From the NCBI GenBank assembly GCA_029978905.1, contig JAPOIM010000018.1, forward strand, positions 1-57,985: 57,985 nucleotides of DNA, read 5' to 3'. The number at the start of each line of letters is the position of its first letter. The stretch's first letter is position 1. The stretch is from Planctomycetota bacterium (lineage in GTDB: Bacteria > Planctomycetota > Planctomycetia > Pirellulales > UBA1268). Positions 34,109 through 44,132 of the stretch are shown one piece after another. Position numbers and translations under genes: made by a program. Under the pieces are notes generated by a model. That model did not search any database and was not told the DNA's origin. It saw only the letters and a program-made list of their open reading frames with translations.

Positions 34109-36012
34109 CGTTCGGCAGCGATCGCAAGAGCAAGGCAGGTGACCAGCGGGCTCATCGCCATCAGGTGCATCCCGGAGAGATTTTCTGTGGTGCAGATTCC
34201 AAGCAGGCCGAGCATTTGGCCACCGACCACTAAGGGGTAGCCCACAAAGTTGCTCTCGTTCGGGAAGATGGCGTTTGGGTGAATGTCGGCTGCGCTGTGT
34301 TGTTGTGGCTGCTGACTTCGAATGATGTGTGCGATCACCTCAGGATCGGCGCAGCTGGTTTCTGGTGACGATGTGGTAACTCGGTCGACGGAACTTCCCG
34401 ACGGGTCGCACCGCCAGACCTCCATTGACACAAGTCCGAGTTGGAAGGCCCCCTCTTCGACAACGTTGTGGAGGCGCTCCACCAGACTTCCCGAGGCGGT
34501 GAGAAACAGCCCTGCGGCCGCGGTGAAGGCCGCGATGGTTTCGCGTTCACGCTCAAGGCGTGTACGAACTTCCGCTGCCGCCATGCGTTCACTGACGTCA
34601 CGTGCCACGGCGTAGACGGCGCCTTCTTCGGCCGCCGTGTGTGCATTCCACTCGAGCCACACGTAGTGGCCATCACGGTGCCGGTATCGGTTGAGGAAAT
34701 GAATCGTGGGGATTTCTTCGGCAAGGGTCGTGAGTTCGCGGCGGGTGCGTTCGCGGTCGTCTGGGTGCACGTAGTCAAGAAATGGTTGGCCTTCCAGTTC
34801 GTGCGGTGCGTATCCGAGCATGCTCTTCACGTTGTCGTTGAGCCGGTGAAAGGTCCCGTTCAGCCCCGCGATGCAAAAAAGGTCGAGCGAGAGATCGAAA
34901 AACTGCACGAGTTCTTGTTCAGCACGTCGCTGACCCGACTCCAGGTATTTGGTGATCGCCGAAGCCACTTCGCCGGCATCCGCGGGACGTGCCTCTGGCG
35001 CCGCAGCGAGACAACGCTTGACGAGTCTGATCAGCGGAAGTGGGCAGCCACTACCGTCGAGTCGCTCAAACGCGTCGCGGAGGTCGCCAGCCGCGGCGAG
35101 CCTGCAACGGTCGTCGTCGTTCTCGGCCGTAAACGGAGCTCGGCCCGTCAGGATCTCGCAGAGCACGCTCCCGAGCCCAAACACGTCCGAGCGAAAATCG
35201 ACGCGGTCGACTTCGCCTCGGGCCTGCTCAGGTGGAAGATAGGCTGGGGTTCCAAAGATGGTGCCAGCGAGAGTGCCGCCGCGAGCGGGGACCGACGTGG
35301 TTGGGGTTTCTTCAGCGGGGAGGTTGGTGTGACTTGATGAGGGAGAAGGCGGAATGACGCCCGTGGTGAACGAGGCGCCAGGGTCTGATTCGGCGAGCAC
35401 CTTCGCCACGCCCCAATCCATCACGCTGACCACGCCATACGGGCAGACCATGATGTTCGAGGGTTTCAGGTCGCGGTGGATGACGCCGCGGTCGTGCGCA
35501 AAGGCCATCGCCTGGCACACTTCCGAGAAGTGTGTGAGAAACCCAGGTAGGTGGCGGTCGCGATCGGTGATGTCTTTGAGCAGTTGCCTCAGCGTCTGGC
35601 CGACGAGGCGCTCCATCACGATGAAGGCCTGTCCTGCCAGTGTCACGCCAAACTCATGAATCGTGACGATGCCGGGATGCGACAGCTGGCTTGCGATCTG
35701 GGCCTCGCGGAGAAAACGCTGAAGCCCTCCGGGCTGACGCTGCTGCGCGTCGTCCATGATCTTGATCGCCACGGAGCGACAGAGCTGTGAATCCCAGCCT
35801 TCATGGACGATCCCCATCCCCCCGCGGCCGATTTCGCGAACCAAGCGGTAGCGGTGCCCATCGCCAAAGCCCGTGATCGCTTCAGACCCTTTGGGGGTGA
35901 AGGCGGGAGGCCTCGTGTCGTCGACGTGGCGGCCAATCGTGCCCGCTTCAGGCGACGGCCTCGGTCGAGACGAGTGATCGTCTTCGAAAGAGATGGTGAG
36001 GTGATCGTCCAT
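34105..36012 (-). CDS. Ser/Thr protein kinase with PAS and GAF sensor domains
   Basis: 635 residues. The kinase domain (about 55-350) has IGRGGMGIVH, Lys84, HRDLKPSN (179-186) and the activation segment GTPAYLPPEQARGE. The Mg motif is DWG (199-201) instead of DFG, a known variant in planctomycete kinases. A PAS domain (about 372-490) has the PAC-type ending RYRHRDGHYVWLEWNAHTAAEEG, and a GAF-like domain fills the rest (about 500-635). No transmembrane helix is seen, so it should be cytoplasmic. It starts 12 bases after the sulfatase fusion gene, with AAGG 5 bases before the ATG, placing it last in that operon. Confidence 0.87.
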   Translation of the reverse strand: MDDHLTISFEDDHSSRPRPSPEAGTIGRHVDDTRPPAFTPKGSEAITGFGDGHRYRLVREIGRGGMGIVHEGWDSQLCRSVAIKIMDDAQQRQPGGLQRFLREAQIASQLSHPGIVTIHEFGVTLAGQAFIVMERLVGQTLRQLLKDITDRDRHLPGFLTHFSEVCQAMAFAHDRGVIHRDLKPSNIMVCPYGVVSVMDWGVAKVLAESDPGASFTTGVIPPSPSSSHTNLPAEETPTTSVPARGGTLAGTIFGTPAYLPPEQARGEVDRVDFRSDVFGLGSVLCEILTGRAPFTAENDDDRCRLAAAGDLRDAFERLDGSGCPLPLIRLVKRCLAAAPEARPADAGEVASAITKYLESGQRRAEQELVQFFDLSLDLFCIAGLNGTFHRLNDNVKSMLGYAPHELEGQPFLDYVHPDDRERTRRELTTLAEEIPTIHFLNRYRHRDGHYVWLEWNAHTAAEEGAVYAVARDVSERMAAAEVRTRLERERETIAAFTAAAGLFLTASGSLVERLHNVVEEGAFQLGLVSMEVWRCDPSGSSVDRVTTSSPETSCADPEVIAHIIRSQQPQQHSAADIHPNAIFPNESNFVGYPLVVGGQMLGLLGICTTENLSGMHLMAMSPLVTCLALAIAAER

Positions 36013-36024
36013 GGCGGCCTTCGA

Positions 36025-38988
36025 TCACTCAGGGGCTTGGTCGGAGCCTGCTCCACCGACCGGAATCAGGACGAGCCGGCGGATGTCTGCGACGGTCTTG
36101 CCCGGCATCACCTTCGCGTGCAGGCGAAGGGTCGCGTCGCCTGCGGGGAGTTCGATGATCCCAAGTGAGAGCGGTCGAAACGGCTTGTCGTAGCTCTCAC
36201 TGCCGCGGTCGGCCCGATCTTCGCCTGTGTTGAGCGGTGGATCCCAGGCCTCGGCGACCACGCCTGCAGTCATCGCCTCGGCAGGTGTGCCTGCGTCGTC
36301 GCGATCGCAGTGCAGTTCGAGAGTGGATCCCACATCCGACTCTGGGCAGGTGTACCAAAGCACCGCCTCGTAGCGGCCTGGCGTGAGCACGTCGACGGTC
36401 CAGGTGATGGACCCGTCTGTGGAGGTCCAGTTGGTGAAAAATGAACAGTTGGGGGCGCGGCCGCTCCGTTCAACACCTGAATGTCCGCGGCCATCACGTG
36501 CCGGAAGTTCGGTCTGAGGGGCTCCCGGGAATCCCACGGGAAACCGTTCCTCCGATGGGGCAGGGACTGCTCCCAGCACCTCCCGCCGCCACGTGGTGGC
36601 AATGTCCTGAAGGCGGGCTGCGATCTCGGGCTCTGACGCGGTGATGTCCGTGGTTTGGGACGGGTCGGCGAGCATGTCGTAGAGATGCCCTTCATGGTCG
36701 AGGCGATGGGTGGCGGTCCGGATGCTGACGCGTCCACGGAAGGACGAAACGATCGGCCGCTCGGCGAGCGTCGCCGTGACGGAGGACGCATCGCCCTGGT
36801 CTGTCAGCACGGCGGAAATGTCGACGCCGTCGAGCGGCAGGCAGCCTGCGGTGGAAACGCCGCTGAGCCCGGCGAGGGTCGGCAGGAGGTCGATGGCGGC
36901 GGTCGGTTCGTCGACGCGGCGGCCGGAGGGAATCGCCTCTGGCCAACGGACGCAGCACACACTCCTCACGCCCCCATCGTCGGTGGAACCCTTGCGGCCT
37001 CGCATGTTGCCGCACCAGCGGAAACTGTTTGGTCCGTTGTCGGAAAAGAAGACCACGATCGTGTCGTTGGTGAGTTGGCAGGCCTCAAGCGTGTCGAGGA
37101 GTCGCCCCACGTTGGCGTCGAGGTTTTCCACCATCGCGAGCGCCGCCCGGGTGAAGACAGGGTCTTCTTGCTCACGCGTCTGCGCGAGGGGGCGATCGTC
37201 GAAGCGATCCCATTCTTCTTCGGGAACACACATCGGCGAGTGCGGGGTGTTGTAGGCCACGTAGCAGAGGAAGGGGGACTGCTGATGGGCTTTGACAAAC
37301 TCGATCGCGTTGTTCGTGATGTCGTCGGTGATGTAGCCCTTGCCCGTCACAAACGTGCTGTTGGATTCCATCGGGGGGTCGAAGTAGTCCCCCCAGTGTC
37401 CCTCGGTAAACCCGTAGAACCGCTCGAAGCCACGGGCGAGCGGATGGTAGGGCCACTGGGTGCCGTTGTGCCATTTTCCGAAGCAGCCGGTTGCGTAGCC
37501 GCTGTCTCGGAAAACCTCGGCCAGCGTGCGTTCGCCCGGCGAGAGGCGTTCCTGCCCTTCCGTCACGCCTCGCACGCCTCCCCGCGGATGCCAGCGGCCG
37601 GTGAGGAGCTCCGCGCGCGTCGGTGAGCAGACGGGTTGCACAAAAAAGGTTTCCAGCAGGCACCCGTCGGCGGCGAGGGAATCGATGAAGGGGGTGGCGA
37701 CGGTGCGATTACCTGTCACCGAGAAGTCGCCCCATCCGGCGTCGTCGGCGAGGATCACCACCACATTGGGAGGCCGCGCGTTCGCGCGGGAGGGTGCGGG
37801 CGTTTCGTCCTCGAGTGCCTCGACGGCCACGTCCGCAATGGCGCCAGCCAAAGGGTTCACCTTTCCTTTGCCATCGGGGTGCAGTCGGCTCCCCAGAAAG
37901 ATCACGAACAGGTCGAGATCGGGGTCGATCCAGAGCGATGTGCCGGTGAAGCCACCGTGCCCAAACGCGGCAGGTGACAGACGGGAGCCGCGGTTGGAGG
38001 AGTAGCCGCTTTGTTTGTCCCAGCCGAGGCCGCGGATGCCGTCGCCTGGCACGGTGACTGGAGTGTTCATCGTGGCGATGGTGGCTGGGGAGAGCACCGC
38101 GGCCCCATCCAGTTCGCCTCCGCCCAACATGGCCCGGGCGTAGCGGGCGAGATCATCGGCCGTGGCGAAGAGCCCGGCATGCCCCGCGACGCCATTGAGG
38201 TTCCATGCCCGCGGGTCATGCACCTCGCCACGGATCCACGCCTCGCCGCGCTTTTCCGTAGGAGCTGACCGCGCTCGACGGGAGGCGTCGGGCCGGTAGC
38301 CCGCATCCACCATGCCCAGTGGGGCGAAAATGCGTTCTTGGGCGGCCGCATCAAGGGATACGCCACGGAGGGTCTCGATGAGTTTGCCCAGGACGATGAA
38401 GTTCACGTCGGAATAGATGAAGCGTTCGCCGCGTGCGGCAAGGGGCTTGAGTGCGCAGATCCGTCGCCAGGCTTCCTCGACACCATGCTCGTAATCCGCG
38501 AGTGGGTTGTCGGCGATCAAGCCACTGGTGTGGGTGAGCAGGTCGCGGACGGTGATCACTTCTTTGCCATTGGCCGCAAACGCTGGAAGGTGCGAGGCCA
38601 CCGGATCGTCGAGCGTGAGGGCCTGCTCTTCGAGGAGCTGCATGATCGATGTGGCGGTGGCGACTGGCTTGGTGAGAGAGGCAAGATCAAACACGGTGTC
38701 GCGGGTCATCGCCTCACGGACGGGTTCCACCTGCCGGTCACCAAAGCACTCAAGCCAGGCGATGCCGTCGCGGCGTCCGATGCAGACCACGCAACCGGGA
38801 GTCTCGCCCGCGTCGATCGCTTCGCTGACGAGCGGCTTGATCTGCTGCAGCACCTCAGGCTTGAGGCCAAGCGTGCGGGCGGTTTCGGCGCGGGGCTCGG
38901 GAGCGAGTTCGCGGCTGTGAGCAGGTGTGGTGCACCAACTCACGGAGGCAAGGCAGACAGCCAGCAGCACGGCGCAGCGGAACGACAT
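36025..38988 (-). CDS. Secreted beta-lactamase-family serine hydrolase fused to a sulfatase
   Basis: 987 residues with a signal peptide (about 1-25). Residues about 40-395 are a class C beta-lactamase/esterase fold: SLTK (104-107), YSD (192-194, in place of the usual YxN) and GHGGFTG (343-349). Residues about 405-800 are a type I sulfatase: NVVVILADDAGWGDF, the formylglycine motif CSPTR (454-458), GKWHNG and DNGPN. A C-terminal beta-sandwich (about 830-985) resembles a carbohydrate-binding or DUF-type module. The Cys-type motif needs a maturase. The ATG has GGAG at 7 bases, and it lies 20 bases after DUF1501. Confidence 0.9.
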   Translation of the reverse strand: MSFRCAVLLAVCLASVSWCTTPAHSRELAPEPRAETARTLGLKPEVLQQIKPLVSEAIDAGETPGCVVCIGRRDGIAWLECFGDRQVEPVREAMTRDTVFDLASLTKPVATATSIMQLLEEQALTLDDPVASHLPAFAANGKEVITVRDLLTHTSGLIADNPLADYEHGVEEAWRRICALKPLAARGERFIYSDVNFIVLGKLIETLRGVSLDAAAQERIFAPLGMVDAGYRPDASRRARSAPTEKRGEAWIRGEVHDPRAWNLNGVAGHAGLFATADDLARYARAMLGGGELDGAAVLSPATIATMNTPVTVPGDGIRGLGWDKQSGYSSNRGSRLSPAAFGHGGFTGTSLWIDPDLDLFVIFLGSRLHPDGKGKVNPLAGAIADVAVEALEDETPAPSRANARPPNVVVILADDAGWGDFSVTGNRTVATPFIDSLAADGCLLETFFVQPVCSPTRAELLTGRWHPRGGVRGVTEGQERLSPGERTLAEVFRDSGYATGCFGKWHNGTQWPYHPLARGFERFYGFTEGHWGDYFDPPMESNSTFVTGKGYITDDITNNAIEFVKAHQQSPFLCYVAYNTPHSPMCVPEEEWDRFDDRPLAQTREQEDPVFTRAALAMVENLDANVGRLLDTLEACQLTNDTIVVFFSDNGPNSFRWCGNMRGRKGSTDDGGVRSVCCVRWPEAIPSGRRVDEPTAAIDLLPTLAGLSGVSTAGCLPLDGVDISAVLTDQGDASSVTATLAERPIVSSFRGRVSIRTATHRLDHEGHLYDMLADPSQTTDITASEPEIAARLQDIATTWRREVLGAVPAPSEERFPVGFPGAPQTELPARDGRGHSGVERSGRAPNCSFFTNWTSTDGSITWTVDVLTPGRYEAVLWYTCPESDVGSTLELHCDRDDAGTPAEAMTAGVVAEAWDPPLNTGEDRADRGSESYDKPFRPLSLGIIELPAGDATLRLHAKVMPGKTVADIRRLVLIPVGGAGSDQAPE

Positions 38989-39008
38989 AGGAAACTCCGC
39001 GGAGAGGA

Positions 39009-40433
39009 TCAGCCGGTGATCAGGCGGCGATTGAAGCGGCCTTCGTTGATCGTGGGACGCTCAGGCCGGCCTTTGTGGTCGTAGGTGAGGGTCATGTTGT
39101 CGAGGCCAAGCAGCCACAAGATCGACGCATGGATGTCACGCACGTGCATCCGGTCTTCGACGGCATGCAAGCCAAGTTCGTCGGTGGCACCGATGGCCTG
39201 CCCGCCTTTCACGCCGCCTCCGGCCATCCACATCGAGAAGCCAGTCGGGTTGTGATCCCGGCCGTTGCCTTTCTCGCTCATCGGCGTGCGGCCAAACTCA
39301 CCCCCCCAGACGACGAGCGTTTCGTCGAGGAGACCCCGCTGCTTCAGGTCGGCCAGCAACCCAGCGATGGGCTTGTCCATCGAACGGCAGAGCTTGGAGT
39401 GGTTTTTTTCAATGTCGGAATGGGAGTCCCACTTGCTGCCCGTGCCGCTGTAGAGCTGGATGAAGCGCACGCCCCGCTCCACCAGTCGGCGAGCCATGAG
39501 GCAGTTGCGTCCGAAGGTTTCGGTGTCTTTGTCATCGAGGCCGTAGAGGGCCTGCGTGGCGGCGGTTTCTTGAGCGAGGTCAACAGCTTCCGGGGCTGCC
39601 CGCTGCATGCGGAAGGCAAGTTCGTAGCTGCGGATGCGGGCTTCCAGTTCGGTCTGTTGCGGCCGCGCGGCGGCGTGGCCGCGATTGAAGTCTGCCAGGA
39701 GCGCGAGCGACTCCTGCTGTCGCGCCGCGTCGTAGCCCTTCGGCGGCTGCAGGTACTGAATCGGTTCGTCAGCAGCACCGTCGATCCGCACACCCTGATG
39801 TGCCGCCGGCATGAAGCCGCTGCCCCAGTTGCGTGGGCCGTTGACGGGGCGCCCGCTGCTGTCGCACATCACCACAAACGCCGGCAAGTCTTCGTTGGCG
39901 GTGCCGAGGCCGTAGTGCACCCAAGAGCCGAGCGACGGCCGCCCAGCGGTATTCAGGCAGGTGTTCATCTGACACACGCCACCAGCATGGTTGATGCCGT
40001 CGGTGGCGCAGGAGCGGATCACGGCGATGTCGTCGAGATGCGTGGCGATGTGCGGCATCCAGTCGGAGGCCCACAGACCGCTCTGGCCATGCTGCGACCA
40101 TTTGCGGGGGGAGGCGAGGAGAGGAGCCCCCTTTTCGCCCATCGCCGTGATCGGCTCCCGGAAACTCGAAGGCAATGGTTTTCCGGAGAGTTCGTTGAGC
40201 AGCGGTTTTGGGTCGAGCAGATCGAGGTGGCTGGGGCCCCCTTCCATGAAGAGCCAGATCACGCTGCGAGCCCGCGGCGCGTGGTGCGGCACGGCAAGTC
40301 CCGCCTGGAGTTCCTTTGAGACAAGCCACGAGAGCGCAAGGCTCCCCAGGCCCGTGCTGCCCGCCTGCAGCATCGCCCGACGCGAGAGCGGAGTGGCAGC
40401 GGTGGGGCGTGAGCGTTGGCCGTGGGGTCGCAT
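39009..40433 (-). CDS. DUF1501 secreted protein (sulfatase-like fold)
   Basis: 474 residues with a twin-arginine-like signal (LSRRAMLQAGSTGLGSLALSWL, about 16-37). SVIWLFMEGGPSHLDLLDPKP, GWGGEFGRTP-like (VVWGGEFGRTPMSEKGNGRDHNP) and MHVRDIHASILWLLGLD identify the DUF1501 family, which is related to alkaline phosphatase/sulfatase folds and is very common in planctomycetes next to DUF1549/DUF1553 proteins. Function is not established. The ATG at 40433 has AAGGA about 6 bases upstream. It follows the DUF1549/DUF1553 gene by 88 bases. Confidence 0.9.
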   Translation of the reverse strand: MRPHGQRSRPTAATPLSRRAMLQAGSTGLGSLALSWLVSKELQAGLAVPHHAPRARSVIWLFMEGGPSHLDLLDPKPLLNELSGKPLPSSFREPITAMGEKGAPLLASPRKWSQHGQSGLWASDWMPHIATHLDDIAVIRSCATDGINHAGGVCQMNTCLNTAGRPSLGSWVHYGLGTANEDLPAFVVMCDSSGRPVNGPRNWGSGFMPAAHQGVRIDGAADEPIQYLQPPKGYDAARQQESLALLADFNRGHAAARPQQTELEARIRSYELAFRMQRAAPEAVDLAQETAATQALYGLDDKDTETFGRNCLMARRLVERGVRFIQLYSGTGSKWDSHSDIEKNHSKLCRSMDKPIAGLLADLKQRGLLDETLVVWGGEFGRTPMSEKGNGRDHNPTGFSMWMAGGGVKGGQAIGATDELGLHAVEDRMHVRDIHASILWLLGLDNMTLTYDHKGRPERPTINEGRFNRRLITG

Positions 40434-40521
40434 GCGGAATCCTTCGTCGGGAAGACAACCTGGCGGGCGGATGTGGGGCGGGGAAGGGCGAGGGCAGTGA
40501 AGCGGCAGGCACCGTCGTGGG

Positions 40522-43011
40522 TCAGTCCACGTAGAGGAACTCTCCGGAGTTGAAGAGCACGTGGCAGAAGTCGGTCATCCGTTCCCCGTCGATCTGTGGC
40601 GTGCCGGCATCGTCGTTGACGGCGACAAACGCCACACCTCGGGAGAGTTCGTCGCTGTGCGGTTCGCGGCACCAGGTGAGACGGATCGCCTGTCGCACCG
40701 CATCCTCGGGAGTGGAGCTCGTCTGCTGTACCCGCTCGGCAAGTTCCCGAGCTCGGGAGAGCACTTCGTCGCCGTTGAACATCGCCAAGGCCTGCGTGGG
40801 CGTGGTGGTGGTGTTGCGCACGGAAACCCGCTCCAAGCCGTTGGCCATGTCGAACTGGTGGAGGAGCGTGTCGTTGCGGTTGCGGTAACTCTTGACGTAA
40901 AGACCGCGTCGCGGAACGTTCGCTTCCACGCTGGGGCCGCCTTGCTTGGTGTCGAGTTGGCCGCAGGCAAAGAGCATCGCGTCGCGAATCTCTTCAGCGC
41001 GGAGGCGGCGGACGCGAGCTCGCCACACAAGGTCCTCGCCTGGGTCGAGTGCCTGTGCCTGCTCAGCGCTTGGATGCATGGCAGACTGACGCCAGGCCGC
41101 GGTCATCACGAGCTGCTTGTGGAGTCGCTTGAGGTGAAACCCGCCTTCGATGAAGTCGGCCGTGAGCCAGTCGAGGAGTTCGGGGTGGCTTGGTGGCTGC
41201 CCTAAGCTGCCAAAGTCGTTGGGGGTGGTGACCAGCCCTTGAACGAATCGCCACTGCCACATGCGGTTCACGATCACCCGCAAGGGCAGCGGGTTGGCGG
41301 CGTCGCCGATCCAGGTGGCGAGCGCCCGGCGGCGGCCGGGGCCTTCGGCGAGTTTGCTGCCGGCGGCGACCGTGGGCTCGGCCGCGTGGCCGCTGCGAAG
41401 CACTTCAGGCGCGGCAGGGGCGATCGTCGCGGTGGTGCCCGGAATCCGCGTGGCACTGGGCGTGCCTGCGAAGGCCGAGACCGTCATCGCGGTGGGCAAG
41501 GGCTTGGGCTTGAGGTGGTCGAAGCTCGCGAGCTGCTTTTCGAGTTCTTCGAGTTTTTCCTTGTCTTCCTTGGAGATGCCCGAGAGGGGGCCGCCCGACT
41601 CTTCCTGAAACTGCCGGGTGACGAGGTAGGCCATCTGGTCTTCCCAACTCGTGCGTTCGGCCACCGGCTTGTAGTAGCAGGCTTGGATGTCGAGCGGGAA
41701 CTTCTCCACCGTCGAACGCCACTTGCGGATGTGGTAGGGCGTGATGAGGTCGCTGATCTGCTGGCGAAGGTCGGTCGTGGCATCTTCCCAGGCGGCTTGC
41801 TGGGCCGCGTGGGCGAGACGTTCCTGTTCGGTGGCCGCGGCAACATCGTCGCGCCACACGACGGGCTCAAGGAAGGCCCGTAGGGCGTGGTAGTCGCGGC
41901 GGGAGACCGGGTCGAACTTGTGGTCGTGGCAGCGGGCGCAGGCCATGCTCACGCCAAGGAACACGTCGCCAACCACATCGGTCATCTCGTTGACGATGTC
42001 GTTCCAATGGCCAGCGGCATCGCGCTGGTTGTATTCATAGATGCCCAGTCGCAGGAAGCCCGAGGCCACGACCGCTTGGGGGTTGTCGCCCGGGAGTTCG
42101 TCACCTGCAAGTTGCTCGGCCACAAACTGCGGATAGGGCGTGTCGGTGTTGAAGGCATTCACGATGTAGTCGCGGTACCGCCAGATGTGCGGGCGGTAGG
42201 CGTCTTGGTTCCAGCCGTCTGACTCCGAATACCGCACGAGGTCGAGCCAGAACCGAGCCTGGTGCTCCCCGTACCGCGGATCGTCGAGGTAGCGGTCGAC
42301 GAGCCGCTCCCAGGCGGCCTCGAAGTCACTCGATTCGATGTCTGCCCGGAAGGCATCCACCTCGTCGGGCGTGGGTGGCAGGCCAAGCATGTCGAACGAC
42401 AGCCTGCGGATCAGCGTCTCGGGAGAGGCTTGGTCTGCGGGAGTGAGCCCCGCTTCGCGAAGCCGGGCAAGCACAAACCGATCGATCGCGTTTTTCGACC
42501 ACGGATCATTCGCGAGTTCTGGTGGGGCGTGTGGGGTGAGGGGGCGAAAAGCCCACCAGGCCCGGTCTTCGTCGCTCACCGAGAATCCGGGGGCACGAAG
42601 CGTTGCGACCGCGTCGGGCCAGGGGGCCCCGCGCTCGATCCAGGAGGTGAGCGCGAGGAGTTCGTTTTCCGGCAGCGGCTCATCAGGGGGCATCTCGAGG
42701 CCGTCGCGGCGGATCGCGGCGAGCAGCAGGCTCTCGTGCGGGGTGTCGCCGAGGATCACCGGACCGCTCTCACCCCCTGCAGCCAAGCCTTCTTTCGAAT
42801 CGAGCCGGAGCCCTCCCTCCTGCTTCTCCTCGCCGTGGCAGCTCACGCAGCGGTTGGCGAGAACGGGGCGGATCTCCTCTTCAAAAAAGCGGAGGGCTGC
42901 GGCGGCGTCCGCGGATGTTTCGTCGGCTGCGACGGGCTCCGCGCAGACAGAGAGGAGGCACGACGTGAGCAGGCATCCCCACGCGAGCAGGAAACGATGA
43001 CTGTTCTGCAT
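40522..43011 (-). CDS. DUF1549/DUF1553 protein with N-terminal cytochrome-C-like domain
   Basis: About 829 residues. After a signal peptide, an N-terminal planctomycete cytochrome-C-like domain has CVSCHGEE with MPP as possible distal ligand. DUF1549 follows (NAIDRFVLARLREAGLTPADQA, PPTPDEVDAF, ending MACARCHDHKFDPVSRRDYHAL, a second CxxCH). After a helical linker comes DUF1553 (RRRALATWIGDAANPLPLRVIVNRMWQWRFVQGLV). The family is almost confined to planctomycetes and its relatives; a redox role in polysaccharide breakdown is suspected but unproven. I chose ATG 43011 because GAGG lies 9 bases upstream; 43026 is the alternative. It heads a four-gene operon. Confidence 0.9.
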   Translation of the reverse strand: MQNSHRFLLAWGCLLTSCLLSVCAEPVAADETSADAAAALRFFEEEIRPVLANRCVSCHGEEKQEGGLRLDSKEGLAAGGESGPVILGDTPHESLLLAAIRRDGLEMPPDEPLPENELLALTSWIERGAPWPDAVATLRAPGFSVSDEDRAWWAFRPLTPHAPPELANDPWSKNAIDRFVLARLREAGLTPADQASPETLIRRLSFDMLGLPPTPDEVDAFRADIESSDFEAAWERLVDRYLDDPRYGEHQARFWLDLVRYSESDGWNQDAYRPHIWRYRDYIVNAFNTDTPYPQFVAEQLAGDELPGDNPQAVVASGFLRLGIYEYNQRDAAGHWNDIVNEMTDVVGDVFLGVSMACARCHDHKFDPVSRRDYHALRAFLEPVVWRDDVAAATEQERLAHAAQQAAWEDATTDLRQQISDLITPYHIRKWRSTVEKFPLDIQACYYKPVAERTSWEDQMAYLVTRQFQEESGGPLSGISKEDKEKLEELEKQLASFDHLKPKPLPTAMTVSAFAGTPSATRIPGTTATIAPAAPEVLRSGHAAEPTVAAGSKLAEGPGRRRALATWIGDAANPLPLRVIVNRMWQWRFVQGLVTTPNDFGSLGQPPSHPELLDWLTADFIEGGFHLKRLHKQLVMTAAWRQSAMHPSAEQAQALDPGEDLVWRARVRRLRAEEIRDAMLFACGQLDTKQGGPSVEANVPRRGLYVKSYRNRNDTLLHQFDMANGLERVSVRNTTTTPTQALAMFNGDEVLSRARELAERVQQTSSTPEDAVRQAIRLTWCREPHSDELSRGVAFVAVNDDAGTPQIDGERMTDFCHVLFNSGEFLYVD

Positions 43012-43253
43012 ACGGTGACGCCTCATAACCCCCAGGAAGACCTTCCGCGACCACTACCATCGTACCGCGCCCACGCAGGCGGTGGGGGTGGGGTGTGTCT
43101 GCGGGTCGCGTGGTAGCGGTTGTGGCGACGAGTCGGGTGTTGCCCCGGAAAAACAGCCTCATTCTGCGATTCCTCGCTGGACACGACCAGGTTTGTGTTC
43201 CGATGGGAAGAGAGGTCGGTCAGGGAAGGTGGGGCGATCAGGGAGGAACTGAC

Positions 43254-44105
43254 ATGCGATGCTGGTGGACACGCGGCACGGTCACGGCGGTGGTGCTCGT
43301 GAGTGTGGTGACGGTGGCGATGGACGCCGACGCTGGGGTTTTCACGTGGGGACGTGAGCGTCGGGAAGCCGAGCTGCAGTCGACCGTCGCGCAGCGAGTT
43401 CGCTTCGAGTTGTCGTCGCGGATGACGAAGGTCAGCAACGATCTCGCGGAAATGCTCGGCCTGCAGGTGTCGGAAGAGGCGGCGAAGCTCGAGGCCCAGG
43501 TGGCCGAAGCCACCGAACAGCTTGCCCAGCAGCACGACGAAGACCTGGCGGCGATGCAGGAAGCCTTCGCGGCTGAAGCCGAGGCCTTGCGGCAGCAGGT
43601 CGACAGCCAACTCGCGAACGCACAGCAGCGGTTGGCCCGGCAGACCGCGCGGTCAACCCGCGAAACGGGCAGGCAGCTGCGTGCGGTAGTCGAGGATCGG
43701 ACCGAGGTGCTCGAAGAGCGGTTGGAAGAGCAGGCGACCGAGGAACTCGCCCGGATGGCGGTGGCTGGCGAGGTGAGAATCGAGCGTTCGCTCGACCGCG
43801 CGACGGAACTGCTGGAGCGTCGTGTGGAGCGAGCCGTGCGGGAGGAGATGGCGGCGGCGACCAAGACGCTTGAGCAGCAGGTGGAGCCGAGGCTTGCGGC
43901 GCTTGAGTCGGAGCGGACGCAGCGCGATCGTGCGGGGGTGTCGCGTGGGCAGGGCCGGAAGCAGCCTCGCGAGAGCCGCGAGGAAGAGCCGAAGCCAGCC
44001 ACGACGAGGATCGTGTTGCCGGTGGCTCCGGAGCCGCCGCTGGAGTCAGCCCCGCTCGCTCCGATGCCGATCGCGTGGAACAGCGACGACAGTAGCGTGC
44101 GATAA
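43254..44105 (+). CDS. Secreted coiled-coil protein
   Basis: 283 residues. The ATG at 43254 has GGGAGG about 7 bases upstream, which fixes the start. A signal peptide (GTVTAVVLVSVVTVAMDADAG, about 8-28) is followed by a nearly unbroken coiled coil rich in Ala, Glu, Gln and Arg (about 35-215, for example LEAQVAEATEQLAQQHDEDL) and a basic then Pro-rich tail. No family is recognised. Such proteins often have structural or envelope roles, but nothing here shows one. Copy D of the intergenic repeat follows it. Confidence 0.75.
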   Translation: MRCWWTRGTVTAVVLVSVVTVAMDADAGVFTWGRERREAELQSTVAQRVRFELSSRMTKVSNDLAEMLGLQVSEEAAKLEAQVAEATEQLAQQHDEDLAAMQEAFAAEAEALRQQVDSQLANAQQRLARQTARSTRETGRQLRAVVEDRTEVLEERLEEQATEELARMAVAGEVRIERSLDRATELLERRVERAVREEMAAATKTLEQQVEPRLAALESERTQRDRAGVSRGQGRKQPRESREEEPKPATTRIVLPVAPEPPLESAPLAPMPIAWNSDDSSVR

Positions 44106-44132
44106 CGCGGGTTCGGCTCACAGGTGTTCCTG

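Noticed and set aside
36025-38988. Antibiotic-resistance beta-lactamase
   Set aside because: The YSD motif, fusion to a sulfatase and operon context favour an esterase-type member of the fold.
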